Counted from the first letter of the stretch, positions 1 to 6,725 are shown. The stretch: DNA of 6,799 nt from JAYWAM01 sp043782425 (GCA_043782425.1 JAYWAM010000082.1:1-6799), one strand, 5' to 3'. A program made the numbers and translations. The notes: a model not told the origin generated them from the sequence alone.

Positions 1-54
1 CACAAAAACGTGCCCACCCTACTTGAAACGATTTTCTCATAGCAAGCACGCGAA

Positions 55-83
55 GCGGGAAACTAGAGTAAACTTTTTCCCGC
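55..83. promoter_or_regulatory. 8-bp inverted repeat in the operon leader, possible operator or mRNA hairpin
   Basis: GCGGGAAA (55-62) is perfectly complementary to TTTCCCGC (76-83), with a 13-nt spacer. The repeat ends 19 nt before the ATG of the first gene. No U-tract follows on either strand, so a terminator is unlikely. An operator dyad or a 5'-UTR hairpin near the start codon fits better, but this is inference. It does not resemble the CusR box or MerR-family (CueR) dyads that I know. I could not assign a convincing -35/-10 pair within 1-102: TTGAAA at 23-28 has no good partner at the right spacing. Confidence 0.35.
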
Positions 84-102
84 AACCTCACTCCAACATA
101 CT

Positions 103-507
103 ATGATCTTCAAACGCCGCATCCTTCGCCACTTTACCGCCTACCTCGGCGTGTTGTGCTTGCTGTTTGCCCAGCTTGCGCTGTCGGCTTATGCTTGCCC
201 GATGCTGATGGAAGGCGCGGTCGCCGTGCAAGAAGACACTATGACGCAGGAAGATGCATCCTCCGCCACGCCCTACATCGCTGCCGACATGTACCAACCT
301 GCCCTGTGCGAGAAACACTGCCAGGACGACCAGCAAAACGTCAACGATTCTCCCTTCCATTCCGCAGCGCTCGATTTTGTACCAGGATTAGTTATAACGC
401 TCATTGTCGCCGACATGGCCGCCCTGCCCGGCGCCTTTGAGTCGTCCTTACTACTGCACGCCACCTCCCCCCCGCTGATTATCCGCAACTGCTGCTTGCG
501 CATCTGA
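103..507 (+). CDS. small exported Cys/Met/His-containing protein, probable copper-operon accessory factor
   Basis: This is a 134-residue protein of no family I can name firmly. Residues 1-31 look like a Sec signal or N-terminal anchor: basic MIFKRRILRH, then a hydrophobic stretch ending in LSAYA, with probable cleavage just before C32. The mature part has C32-P-M-L-M, a Met/Asp/Glu-rich stretch (residues 40-65), a compact C69-E-K-H72-C73 motif, H86, a moderately hydrophobic segment (about 93-112), and a C-terminal tail SPPLIIRNCCLRI with a vicinal Cys pair (C130, C131). These are plausible soft-metal ligands. I recall similar short proteins with a PPL-x-IR-x-C tail next to efflux genes in betaproteobacteria, but only as an impression. 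The ATG at 103 lacks a clear Shine-Dalgarno sequence; it is chosen because it gives an intact signal peptide. The gene lies 81 nt upstream of the channel gene on the same strand, so it is probably co-transcribed. Its role in copper binding or sensing is inference. Confidence 0.7.
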   Translation: MIFKRRILRHFTAYLGVLCLLFAQLALSAYACPMLMEGAVAVQEDTMTQEDASSATPYIAADMYQPALCEKHCQDDQQNVNDSPFHSAALDFVPGLVITLIVADMAALPGAFESSLLLHATSPPLIIRNCCLRI

Positions 508-529
508 TTTTTCATCTCCTTTGGTCAGG

Positions 530-559
530 GCGTTGCGTATCAGTTTAGTGTCGCAACGC
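530..559 (+). promoter_or_regulatory. 8-bp inverted repeat between the small gene and the channel gene
   Basis: GCGTTGCG (530-537) and CGCAACGC (552-559) form a perfect dyad around a 14-nt loop, followed after 5 nt by TTTT (565-568). In RNA it would form a GC-rich hairpin 23 nt after the stop of the small gene and 29 nt before the next start codon. It could be a weak attenuator that reduces read-through, a processing or stability hairpin, or an operator for a second promoter. The T-run is short and displaced, so a full terminator is doubtful. Confidence 0.35.
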
Positions 560-579
560 GCCAATTTTCTGCTTGCCTT

Positions 580-588
580 GGAGGTGAT
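580..588 (+). promoter_or_regulatory. very strong Shine-Dalgarno sequence for the channel gene
   Basis: GGAGGTGAT directly precedes the ATG at 589 and matches nine consecutive bases of the consensus complementary to the 16S rRNA 3' end. The GGAGG core is 4 nt from the ATG, which is rather close. It supports 589 as the start. The contrast with the weak initiation region of the upstream gene suggests the pump genes are translated more strongly than the small protein. Confidence 0.75.
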
Positions 589-1851
589 ATGGTTTACCGT
601 ACTGTCTGTTTTCTTCTCTGTACATTCGCGCTTGCTCCCTTAACGGGCCACACGACCACAGCGCTATCTTTGGCCGAGGCGCAAAGCATTGCCGCTAAGG
701 AAGCCCCGCAACTTGCCGCGCAAGACGCAGCTTTGCGCGCAGCGCAACAAGCCAGCATCGGCGCTGCTGAGCGGCCCGACCCCAAGCTGATAATCGGTCT
801 CGACAACCTGCCGCTCGACGGCGCCGATCGCTACAACGTGACGCGCGATTTCATGACCATGCGCAAAATCGGCTTTATGCAGGACTTTACGCGCAGCGAA
901 AAACTCCAGTTGCGCGGCGAACGCGCTAGCGCCGAGGTGCAAAAAGAAGCCGCTGTTCTACAACAGAGCGCCGCGACTTTGCAACGCGATGTCGCGCTCG
1001 CCTGGCTGGAAACCTACTTCGCCGAACGCCAGCTTGCACAGCTTAAAGAACTGGTCAATGAAACCCGCCTTGAGGTCACAGCGGCGCAGGCCGCACTGGC
1101 CGGCGGTAAAGGCCAAGCCGCAGACCCTTTCGCGGCGCGCATTAGCGCTGCACAGCTCGACGACCGCATCAGCGATGCTGAACGACAGGTCACCAAGTCG
1201 CGCGCCAACCTGGCGCGCTGGATAGGCGATCAAGCCACCCGCCCGCTCGATAGTGCGCCTGCGTTTGAGGTCCCAGACCATGAGCACGCCGCACTGTTAA
1301 ATAACTTCGACAATCTGCCGCATCTGGCGATGTACGCGCCGTTACAGGCGATAGCGGATAGCGAAGTCAGGCTGGCCGAAGCCGCCAAGCATCCCGACTG
1401 GAGTCTTGAAATCGTCTATGCGCAGCGCGGGCCTACGTACTCCAACATGCTTTCCATCGGCGTGCGTATAGATTTACCGATTTTTCAGTCACGGCGCCAG
1501 GATCCTGCCATCGCCGCCAAGCTCGCACTGGCTGAACAGGCTCGCGCTGTAACTGAAGATGCGAAGCGTGCTCATGTGGCCGAAATAAAAAACCTGATGG
1601 CCGACTGGGAATCGGCCAAGGCGCGCGTGCAGCGTTATCAATCCACCCTGCTCCCTTTAGCTCACGAGCGCAGTGCAGTGAGCCTCGCGGCGTATCGCGG
1701 CGGTAAAGCCGATCTCATACCGGTGATCGAGGCGCGCAAGGGAGAAATCGACATGCGCATGAATCTTCTGCAAGCCCAAAGCGAGCTGGCGCGCGCCTGG
1801 GCGAATCTGCATTTTCTGCTCCCTGATGCCAAGTCAAAGGACACACCATGA
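589..1851 (+). CDS. TolC-family outer-membrane efflux channel (CusC-like)
   Basis: A 420-residue outer-membrane channel, expected to trimerise and give the CusBA pump an exit duct. Residues 1-25 form a Sec signal peptide (VYR, then a hydrophobic run) with likely cleavage after TTTA; the mature protein starts LSLAEAQSIA, a typical opening for this family. Two OEP-type repeats follow, about 25-215 and 230-415. Each has long Ala/Gln/Glu-rich helices (for example 110-165 and 310-345) and a strand region (about 80-105 and 275-298). Length is nearer CzcC-type channels (about 420) than E. coli CusC (about 457). No lipobox Cys is seen: C7 and C11 lie inside the hydrophobic core. A lipid anchor like that of E. 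coli CusC is therefore not expected. The gene has a strong Shine-Dalgarno at 580-588 and ends in an ATGA overlap with cusB. Family membership is firm; the copper/silver assignment rests on its neighbours, so I give no symbol. Confidence 0.93.
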   Translation: MVYRTVCFLLCTFALAPLTGHTTTALSLAEAQSIAAKEAPQLAAQDAALRAAQQASIGAAERPDPKLIIGLDNLPLDGADRYNVTRDFMTMRKIGFMQDFTRSEKLQLRGERASAEVQKEAAVLQQSAATLQRDVALAWLETYFAERQLAQLKELVNETRLEVTAAQAALAGGKGQAADPFAARISAAQLDDRISDAERQVTKSRANLARWIGDQATRPLDSAPAFEVPDHEHAALLNNFDNLPHLAMYAPLQAIADSEVRLAEAAKHPDWSLEIVYAQRGPTYSNMLSIGVRIDLPIFQSRRQDPAIAAKLALAEQARAVTEDAKRAHVAEIKNLMADWESAKARVQRYQSTLLPLAHERSAVSLAAYRGGKADLIPVIEARKGEIDMRMNLLQAQSELARAWANLHFLLPDAKSKDTP

Positions 1852-3344
1852 ACAAAAAAATTATTTACCCTCTGGCCGCTGTGGTACTCATCGGCGTCGG
1901 CAGCGGCGCGGGCTACTGGTTCGCCACGCAGCGTATGACAGCGCAAAACGACGCAAAGGCCAGCGCACCCGCTGCTGAAGGCAAGAAGCCGCTTTATTAC
2001 CACGACCCGATGTACCCCCAACAAAAGTTCGACAAACCCGGCAAATCACCTTTCATGGATATGGCGTTGGTTCCCGTTTATGGCGATGCCGAAGCCGATG
2101 GTTCATCAGTCAATATCAGCTCGCGCGTAGTGCAAAACCTCGGCATACGCACCGCAGAGGTCACCCAGGGCGTGTTGACACGCAAGGTGGAAGCAGTAGG
2201 CGCCGTGGCGTTCGACGAACGCGCGGTGGCTGTGGTGCAGGCGCGCGTCGGCGGCTACATCGAAAGATTATTCGTGCGCGCACCGCTCGACCCCGTGGCG
2301 CAAGGTCAGCCGTTAGCGGAAATCCTCGCGCCCGATTGGGTGGCGGCACAGGAAGAATATCTGGCATTGCGCGCCAGCCCGCAGGCGGACGACACGCTCA
2401 AACAGGCCGCACGCCAGCGCCTGGTGTTGCTGGGCATTCCACAAGCGATAATCAGCGCCGTAGAGGCGAGCGGGAAAACACGCGCGCGCATTACGCTCAC
2501 CGCACCGATCAGCGGCGTGATCGGCGAGCTGGGCGTGCGCGAAGGCATGACGGTAATGCCCGGCACGATGCTGTTTCGCATCAACGGACTTGGCACAGTT
2601 TGGGTAAACGCCGAGGTGCCGGAAACGCAGGCCGCCGGGATCAAGCCAGGCAATACGGTCGAGGCGAGCGTCGCTGCCTATCCGGGTGAAACCTTCAAGG
2701 GCCGAATCGCGGCGCTGCTCCCGGAAGTCAACCAAACCACGCGTACGCTCAAGGCGCGCATCGAGCTTGTCAATCCGGGCGCGCGCCTTAAACCCGGCAT
2801 GTTCGCCACGGTGGACCTTGCTCCACAAGCAAAACAAAAATCGCTGATGGTGCCGAGCGAGGCGGTGATTCAAACCGGGAGCCGCACAGTAGTGGTGATT
2901 GCCGATACGGCGCAGGACGGCAAGCAACAATTCAAGCCCGTCGATGTAGAGGTAGGCGCGGAAGCCAACGGCATGACGGAAATCCGCAAAGGCCTGGAGC
3001 TCGGTATGAAAGTGGTGGCATCGGGACAGTTTCTTATTGACTCGGAGGCCAGTCTGAAAGGAGCCACCACGCGCATGTCCGACGCGCCTTCAACGCAGAC
3101 GCATAGTGGCGAGGGAAAAGTCGAGAAAGTCGGCAAGGACAGCATCACGCTATCCCACGGCCCGATTGCTTCGATGCAATGGGGCGCCATGACCATGGAC
3201 TTCAAGCTGCCCAAAGGCGGCATGCCAAGCGGCATCAAGGAAGGCGGTACGGTTAATTTCGATTTTAGAGCCAACAGCAAAGGTGAATTCGAGATCACCG
3301 CCATCAAGCCCAAATCGAACTTGAAGGACGGAGCGAGGCAATGA
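1848..3344 (+). CDS. cusB: CusB-type periplasmic adaptor with fused C-terminal CusF-like domain
   Basis: A 498-residue membrane-fusion protein linking CusA to the outer-membrane channel and handing Cu(I)/Ag(I) to the pump. Residues 1-27 form an N-terminal signal or anchor. Residues 50-80 match the CusB N-terminal metal site: YHDPM55 and SPFM70DM72ALVP. The Met spacing of 15 and 2 equals that of E. coli CusB M49/M64/M66 (precursor numbering, from memory). The barrel-sandwich halves are near 127-165 and 215-250, split by an alpha-hairpin (about 165-212). A beta-barrel (about 255-335) and membrane-proximal domain (about 335-405) follow, then a Ser/Thr-rich linker and a CusF-like domain (about 421-490). 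That extension explains the size, against about 407 residues in E. coli. The start overlaps the channel gene's stop (ATGA) and has AAAGGA at 1836-1841. The stop overlaps cusA in the same way. Confidence 0.95.
   Translation: MNKKIIYPLAAVVLIGVGSGAGYWFATQRMTAQNDAKASAPAAEGKKPLYYHDPMYPQQKFDKPGKSPFMDMALVPVYGDAEADGSSVNISSRVVQNLGIRTAEVTQGVLTRKVEAVGAVAFDERAVAVVQARVGGYIERLFVRAPLDPVAQGQPLAEILAPDWVAAQEEYLALRASPQADDTLKQAARQRLVLLGIPQAIISAVEASGKTRARITLTAPISGVIGELGVREGMTVMPGTMLFRINGLGTVWVNAEVPETQAAGIKPGNTVEASVAAYPGETFKGRIAALLPEVNQTTRTLKARIELVNPGARLKPGMFATVDLAPQAKQKSLMVPSEAVIQTGSRTVVVIADTAQDGKQQFKPVDVEVGAEANGMTEIRKGLELGMKVVASGQFLIDSEASLKGATTRMSDAPSTQTHSGEGKVEKVGKDSITLSHGPIASMQWGAMTMDFKLPKGGMPSGIKEGGTVNFDFRANSKGEFEITAIKPKSNLKDGARQ
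3108..3317 (+). other. CusF-like Cu(I)/Ag(I) chaperone domain within CusB
   Basis: Residues about 421-490 of the CusB product read as a small OB-fold CusF domain. The ligand set H437-x7-W445-x2-M448-x-M450 has the same spacing as E. coli CusF H36, W44, M47 and M49, where the Trp caps the metal by cation-pi contact and His plus two Met coordinate it. E. coli makes CusF as a separate periplasmic protein from its own gene (cusCFBA); this window has no separate cusF. A similar fusion is known for SilB of Cupriavidus metallidurans. The linker at about 403-420 is polar and probably flexible, so the domain could swing between the adaptor's N-terminal site and the pump. Confidence 0.93.
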
Positions 3345-6300
3345 TCGCCAACCTCATCCGTTGGTCCATCACCAACCGCTTTCTGGTGTTGCTCGCCAGC
3401 GTCATTGTCACGGCGTGGGGCGTGTGGGCGGTGTTGAAAACGCCGCTCGATGCAATACCTGATCTTTCCGACGTGCAGGTCATCATACGCACCACCTTCC
3501 CCGGACAGGCGCCGCAGATTGTTGAGAACCAGATCACTTATCCGCTCACCACCACCATGCTGTCGGTGCCGGGTGTCAAAACGGTGCGCGGCTATTCATT
3601 CTTCGGCGATTCATTCGTGTACGTGTTGTTTGACGATGGCGTCGATCTTTATTGGGCGCGTTCGCGCGTGCTCGAATATCTCAATCAGGTGCAGTCGCGC
3701 CTGCCGCAAAATGCCAAGGCAGCGCTAGGGCCTGATGCCACCGGCGTGGGCTGGGTGTATGAATATGCGCTGGTGGACCGCAGTGGAAAGAATGATCTTG
3801 CGCAACTGCGCGCGCTACAGGATTGGTTTCTCAAGTACGAACTCAAGACCGTGGTCAACGTCGCCGAAGTGGCGAGCATCGGCGGCATGGTCAAGCAATA
3901 TCAGATCGTGCTCGACCCGGACCGGCTGCGCGCTTACAACATCCCGCACAGCAAGGTCGTAGCCGCGATCCGCAACGCCAACCAGGAAAGTGGCGGCTCG
4001 GTGCTTGAGCTGGGCGAGGCCGAGTACATGGTGCGCAGCAGCGGTTATCTGAAAACGCTTGACGATTTTCGCGCCATTCCCATCATCACCAGCGAGGCCG
4101 GCGTCCCGGTGTTGCTCAAGGACGTGGCGCGCATTCAGACCGGACCGGAAATGCGCCGCGGCATTGCGGAACTCGATGGCGAAGGAGAGGTTGCGGGCGG
4201 CGTGATTATCATGCGCTCCGGCAAAAACGCGCTGGAAACCATTGCCGCAGTCAAAGCCAAACTTGAAATGCTTAAGCCCGGCCTTCCTGCGGGGGTGGAA
4301 ATTATTCCCACCTATGACCGCTCCGCTCTTATCAAGCGCGCCGTCAGCAACCTCAATGAGAAGTTGATCGAGGAATTTATTATCGTCGCGCTGGTGTGCT
4401 TCGCATTTCTGTTCCACTTGCGCTCGGCCCTGGTCGCCATCGTTTCTCTGCCGCTCGGTGTATTGATAGCTTTTATTGTCATGAGCTACCAAGGCGTGAA
4501 CGCCAACATCATGTCGCTCGGCGGTATCGCGATCGCTATCGGCGCAATGGTTGACGCCGCCGTGGTGATGATAGAAAACGCGCACAAACATATCGAGGCG
4601 TGGCAGCGCAACAACTCCCTCGCCCCGCTTGGCGGGGAGAGGGCTGGGGTGAGGGGCGATCATCGCAGTGACGCTCATCCCCTCTCCCCCAAAATCGGGG
4701 GCGAGGGAGTAGCAATTCTTACAGACGAAGTGCGCTGGAAGCTCATCGCCGAATCGGCCGCCGAAGTCGGCCCGGCGTTGTTTTTCAGTCTGCTCATCAT
4801 CACGCTGTCGTTCATTCCGGTATTCACGCTTGAAGCGCAGGAAGGCAGGCTTTTTTCGCCGCTCGCCTTCACCAAGACCTATGCCATGGCGGCGGCGGCG
4901 GGCCTGGCGGTGACGTTGATACCGGTGCTGATGGGCTATCTGATTCGCGGCAAGATACCGCCTGAGAAAAGCAATCCAATCAATCGTTGGCTGATCGCCC
5001 TTTACCAGCCGCTGCTTGATCGTGTGCTGGCGTTTCCCAAGGCCACGCTCGTTGTTGCCTTTCTGATCCTGCTCGCCACCATTTTTCCGGCGACGCAGTT
5101 CGGCGGCGAATTCATGCCGCCGCTAGACGAAGGCGACCTGCTTTACATGCCCTCCGCCCTACCGGGGCTTTCGGCTGGCAAGGCGGCGGAAATTTTGCAG
5201 CAGACTGATCGTCTCATCATGACTGTGCCGGAAGTGGCGCGCGTATTCGGCAAGATCGGACGCGCCGAGAGTGCAACCGATCCTGCACCGCTTGAAATGG
5301 TAGAGACCACTATCCAGTTCAAATCACGCGATTTATGGCGCCCTGGCATGACCACGGAAAAGCTGATCGAAGAGCTTGATCGCACGGTGAAACTTCCCGG
5401 TCTCGCCAATCTGTGGATTCCTCCTATTCGCAATCGCATCGATATGCTGGCAACCGGCATCAAGAGCCCCGTTGGAGTCAAAGTGGCCGGCACTGATCTG
5501 GCCGAAATCGACCGCATTGCAGGCGAAATCGAACGCGTGGTCAAGGATGTGCCGGGCGTGACATCGGCGCTAGCGGAACGCTTGACCGGGGGACGCTACA
5601 TCGACATCAACATTGATCGCTTGGCGGCGGCGCGCTACGGCATGAATATTGGCGACGTGCAAAGCGTGGTATCTGCCGCCATCGGCGGAGAAAATATTGG
5701 CGAAACCGTCGAAGGCTTGCAGCGCTTTCCCATCAGCGTGCGCTACCCGCGAGAAATCCGCGATTCGGTGGAAAAGATCCGCAACCTTCCCATCGTCACC
5801 GAGCGTGGCGCGCAGATCACGCTATCGAGCGTGGCCGAAATCAAGATCAGCGACGGCCCCCCCATGCTCAAGAGCGAGAATGCGCGCCTCTCAGGCTGGG
5901 TGTACGTGGACATTCGCGGGCGCGACCTCAAATCGACGGTTGAGGATATGCAACAGGCGGTCGCCAAACAAGTAAAGCTCACTCCCGGCTATTCGGTGTC
6001 GTGGTCGGGACAGTTTGAGTACCTGGAACGCGCCATGAAAAAAATGAAAGTGGTGGTGCCGTTTACGCTGCTCATTATTTTCGTGCTGCTTTTTCTCACC
6101 TTCAAACGCTTCGACGAAGCGCTGCTAATCATGACGACTTTGCCGTTTGCGCTGGTGGGCGGATTCTGGTTGCTGTTGTTGCTGGGACATAACTTGTCGG
6201 TGGCAAGCGGTGTCGGTTTCATCGCGCTGGCGGGGGTATCGGCCGAATTCGGCGTCATCATGTTGCTTTATCTGAAGCACGCGTGGGAACCGAGGCTCGC

Positions 6301-6583
6301 CGCCGGTCGCGCGAGCGGAAACGAAGACGATCTGATCGACGCTATCCGCCACGGCGCCGTGCTGCGCGTGCGCCCCAAGGCGATGACGGTGGCGGTCATC
6401 ATCGCCGGCCTGCTGCCCATCATGTTCGGTGCGGGTACCGGCTCGGAAGTCATGCAGCGCATCGCCGCGCCCATGGTCGGCGGCATGATTACCGCGCCGC
6501 TACTGTCGATGTTTGTCGTTCCCGCTGTCTATCTCCTGTTGCGCCGCCGCGGGCTGCACCAGGCTTCCAAAGCGCAACCCTGA
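3341..6583 (+). CDS. cusA: CusA-type Cu(I)/Ag(I) RND efflux pump with an in-frame repeat insert
   Basis: A 1080-residue inner-membrane RND transporter (heavy-metal efflux family), proton-driven, working as a trimer with CusB and the outer channel. TM1 is about 14-33; TM2-TM6 span about 345-535; TM7 is about 565-583; TM8-TM12 lie near 904-921, 927-949, 954-978, 1014-1030 and 1046-1068. Large periplasmic domains lie between TM1/TM2 and TM7/TM8. The metal-site triad M603, M653, M702 keeps the 50/49 spacing of E. coli M573/M623/M672. Proton-relay residues D405, E969 and K1013 are present, as are relay Met residues M271, M391, M403, M410, M516 and M1038. The partner of M271 (E. coli M755) is Asn785 here. 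Residues about 426-456 are encoded by a palindromic repeat and lie in the cytoplasmic TM4-TM5 loop, explaining the excess over 1047 residues. The start overlaps cusB (ATGA), with GGAG at 3330-3333. Monovalent rather than divalent metal is inferred from the Met ligands and the CusF fusion. Confidence 0.96.
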   Translation: MIANLIRWSITNRFLVLLASVIVTAWGVWAVLKTPLDAIPDLSDVQVIIRTTFPGQAPQIVENQITYPLTTTMLSVPGVKTVRGYSFFGDSFVYVLFDDGVDLYWARSRVLEYLNQVQSRLPQNAKAALGPDATGVGWVYEYALVDRSGKNDLAQLRALQDWFLKYELKTVVNVAEVASIGGMVKQYQIVLDPDRLRAYNIPHSKVVAAIRNANQESGGSVLELGEAEYMVRSSGYLKTLDDFRAIPIITSEAGVPVLLKDVARIQTGPEMRRGIAELDGEGEVAGGVIIMRSGKNALETIAAVKAKLEMLKPGLPAGVEIIPTYDRSALIKRAVSNLNEKLIEEFIIVALVCFAFLFHLRSALVAIVSLPLGVLIAFIVMSYQGVNANIMSLGGIAIAIGAMVDAAVVMIENAHKHIEAWQRNNSLAPLGGERAGVRGDHRSDAHPLSPKIGGEGVAILTDEVRWKLIAESAAEVGPALFFSLLIITLSFIPVFTLEAQEGRLFSPLAFTKTYAMAAAAGLAVTLIPVLMGYLIRGKIPPEKSNPINRWLIALYQPLLDRVLAFPKATLVVAFLILLATIFPATQFGGEFMPPLDEGDLLYMPSALPGLSAGKAAEILQQTDRLIMTVPEVARVFGKIGRAESATDPAPLEMVETTIQFKSRDLWRPGMTTEKLIEELDRTVKLPGLANLWIPPIRNRIDMLATGIKSPVGVKVAGTDLAEIDRIAGEIERVVKDVPGVTSALAERLTGGRYIDINIDRLAAARYGMNIGDVQSVVSAAIGGENIGETVEGLQRFPISVRYPREIRDSVEKIRNLPIVTERGAQITLSSVAEIKISDGPPMLKSENARLSGWVYVDIRGRDLKSTVEDMQQAVAKQVKLTPGYSVSWSGQFEYLERAMKKMKVVVPFTLLIIFVLLFLTFKRFDEALLIMTTLPFALVGGFWLLLLLGHNLSVASGVGFIALAGVSAEFGVIMLLYLKHAWEPRLAAGRASGNEDDLIDAIRHGAVLRVRPKAMTVAVIIAGLLPIMFGAGTGSEVMQRIAAPMVGGMITAPLLSMFVVPAVYLLLRRRGLHQASKAQP
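4615..4709. repeat. palindromic double-hairpin repeat (REP/BIME-like) inserted in frame in cusA
   Basis: Two inverted copies of a GC-rich unit face each other. Ends are a perfect 12-bp inverted repeat, CTCCCTCGCCCC (4615-4626) and its complement (4698-4709). An inner 10-bp pair also matches: GGGGAGAGGG (4634-4643) and CCCTCTCCCC (4680-4689). Each arm is itself a hairpin: CCCCGC-TTG-GCGGGG (4623-4637) and CCCCC-AAAATC-GGGGG (4686-4701). The left arm carries the tail GCTGGGGTGAGGGG (4643-4656), which I recognise as typical of a repeat scattered widely through proteobacterial genomes, normally between genes. A 17-nt spacer (4657-4673) joins the arms. On the + strand it is read as cusA residues 426-456 (containing PLGGERAGVRG and SPKIGGEG). 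The opposite strand would read PHPSPLPAKRGEG, a peptide often seen where such repeats are wrongly translated. No clear target-site duplication is visible. Confidence 0.88.
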
Positions 6584-6673
6584 ATGCACACCTCATACAA
6601 ACAAAGGCGCGAGACATTACAAATTGGCGCGGCGCTGAACATCTTCCGATGATTCTGGCTTGCGAATGGCAGC

Positions 6674-6697
6674 GAAAATCAGCGTGAAAATCAGCGT
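6674..6697. repeat. perfect 12-bp direct tandem repeat downstream of cusA
   Basis: GAAAATCAGCGT occurs twice back to back (6674-6685 and 6686-6697), and GAA of a third unit follows (6698-6700). It lies 91 nt after the cusA stop in non-coding sequence and about 30 nt before the terminator. With two copies only, the likeliest origin is a slippage duplication. A binding site for a regulator of a gene beyond the window is possible but unsupported. Confidence 0.7.
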
Positions 6698-6725
6698 GAA
6701 GAAGTATTTTCTAAAAGTGAAATGA

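Noticed and set aside
23..69. TTGAAA (23-28) and TAGAGT (64-69) as a sigma-70 promoter.
   Set aside because: The spacing between them is far too long and neither has a suitable partner at 16-18 nt. A 4-bp CTTG/CAAG symmetry nearby is too short to call a MerR-type operator.
589..663. A lipoprotein signal in the channel protein, as in E. coli CusC.
   Set aside because: C7 and C11 sit inside the hydrophobic core without a lipobox at the end of the signal, and the mature start LSLAEAQ has no Cys.
2313..2930. Minus-strand open frame of 205 codons opposite cusB.
   Set aside because: It mirrors conserved adaptor codons and has no recognisable domain or ribosome-binding site worth defending.
3815..4678. 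Long minus-strand open frame of 287 codons opposite cusA.
   Set aside because: It is antisense to a firmly identified pump gene, its product resembles no family, and it is open because of GC-rich codon mirroring and the stop-free palindrome. It is treated as a shadow.
4615..4709. The palindrome read as an intrinsic terminator, attenuator, CRISPR unit or intein remnant.
   Set aside because: No T-tract follows either hairpin, there is no array of spaced repeats, the insert is far too short for an intein, and the cusA frame continues with conserved residues on both sides.
6283..6687. Plus-strand frame of 134 codons overlapping the 3' end of cusA and running past it.
   Set aside because: Most of it is the out-of-frame reading of the conserved TM11-TM12 region, giving an Arg-rich product with no family likeness. 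The short part beyond cusA has no independent start support.
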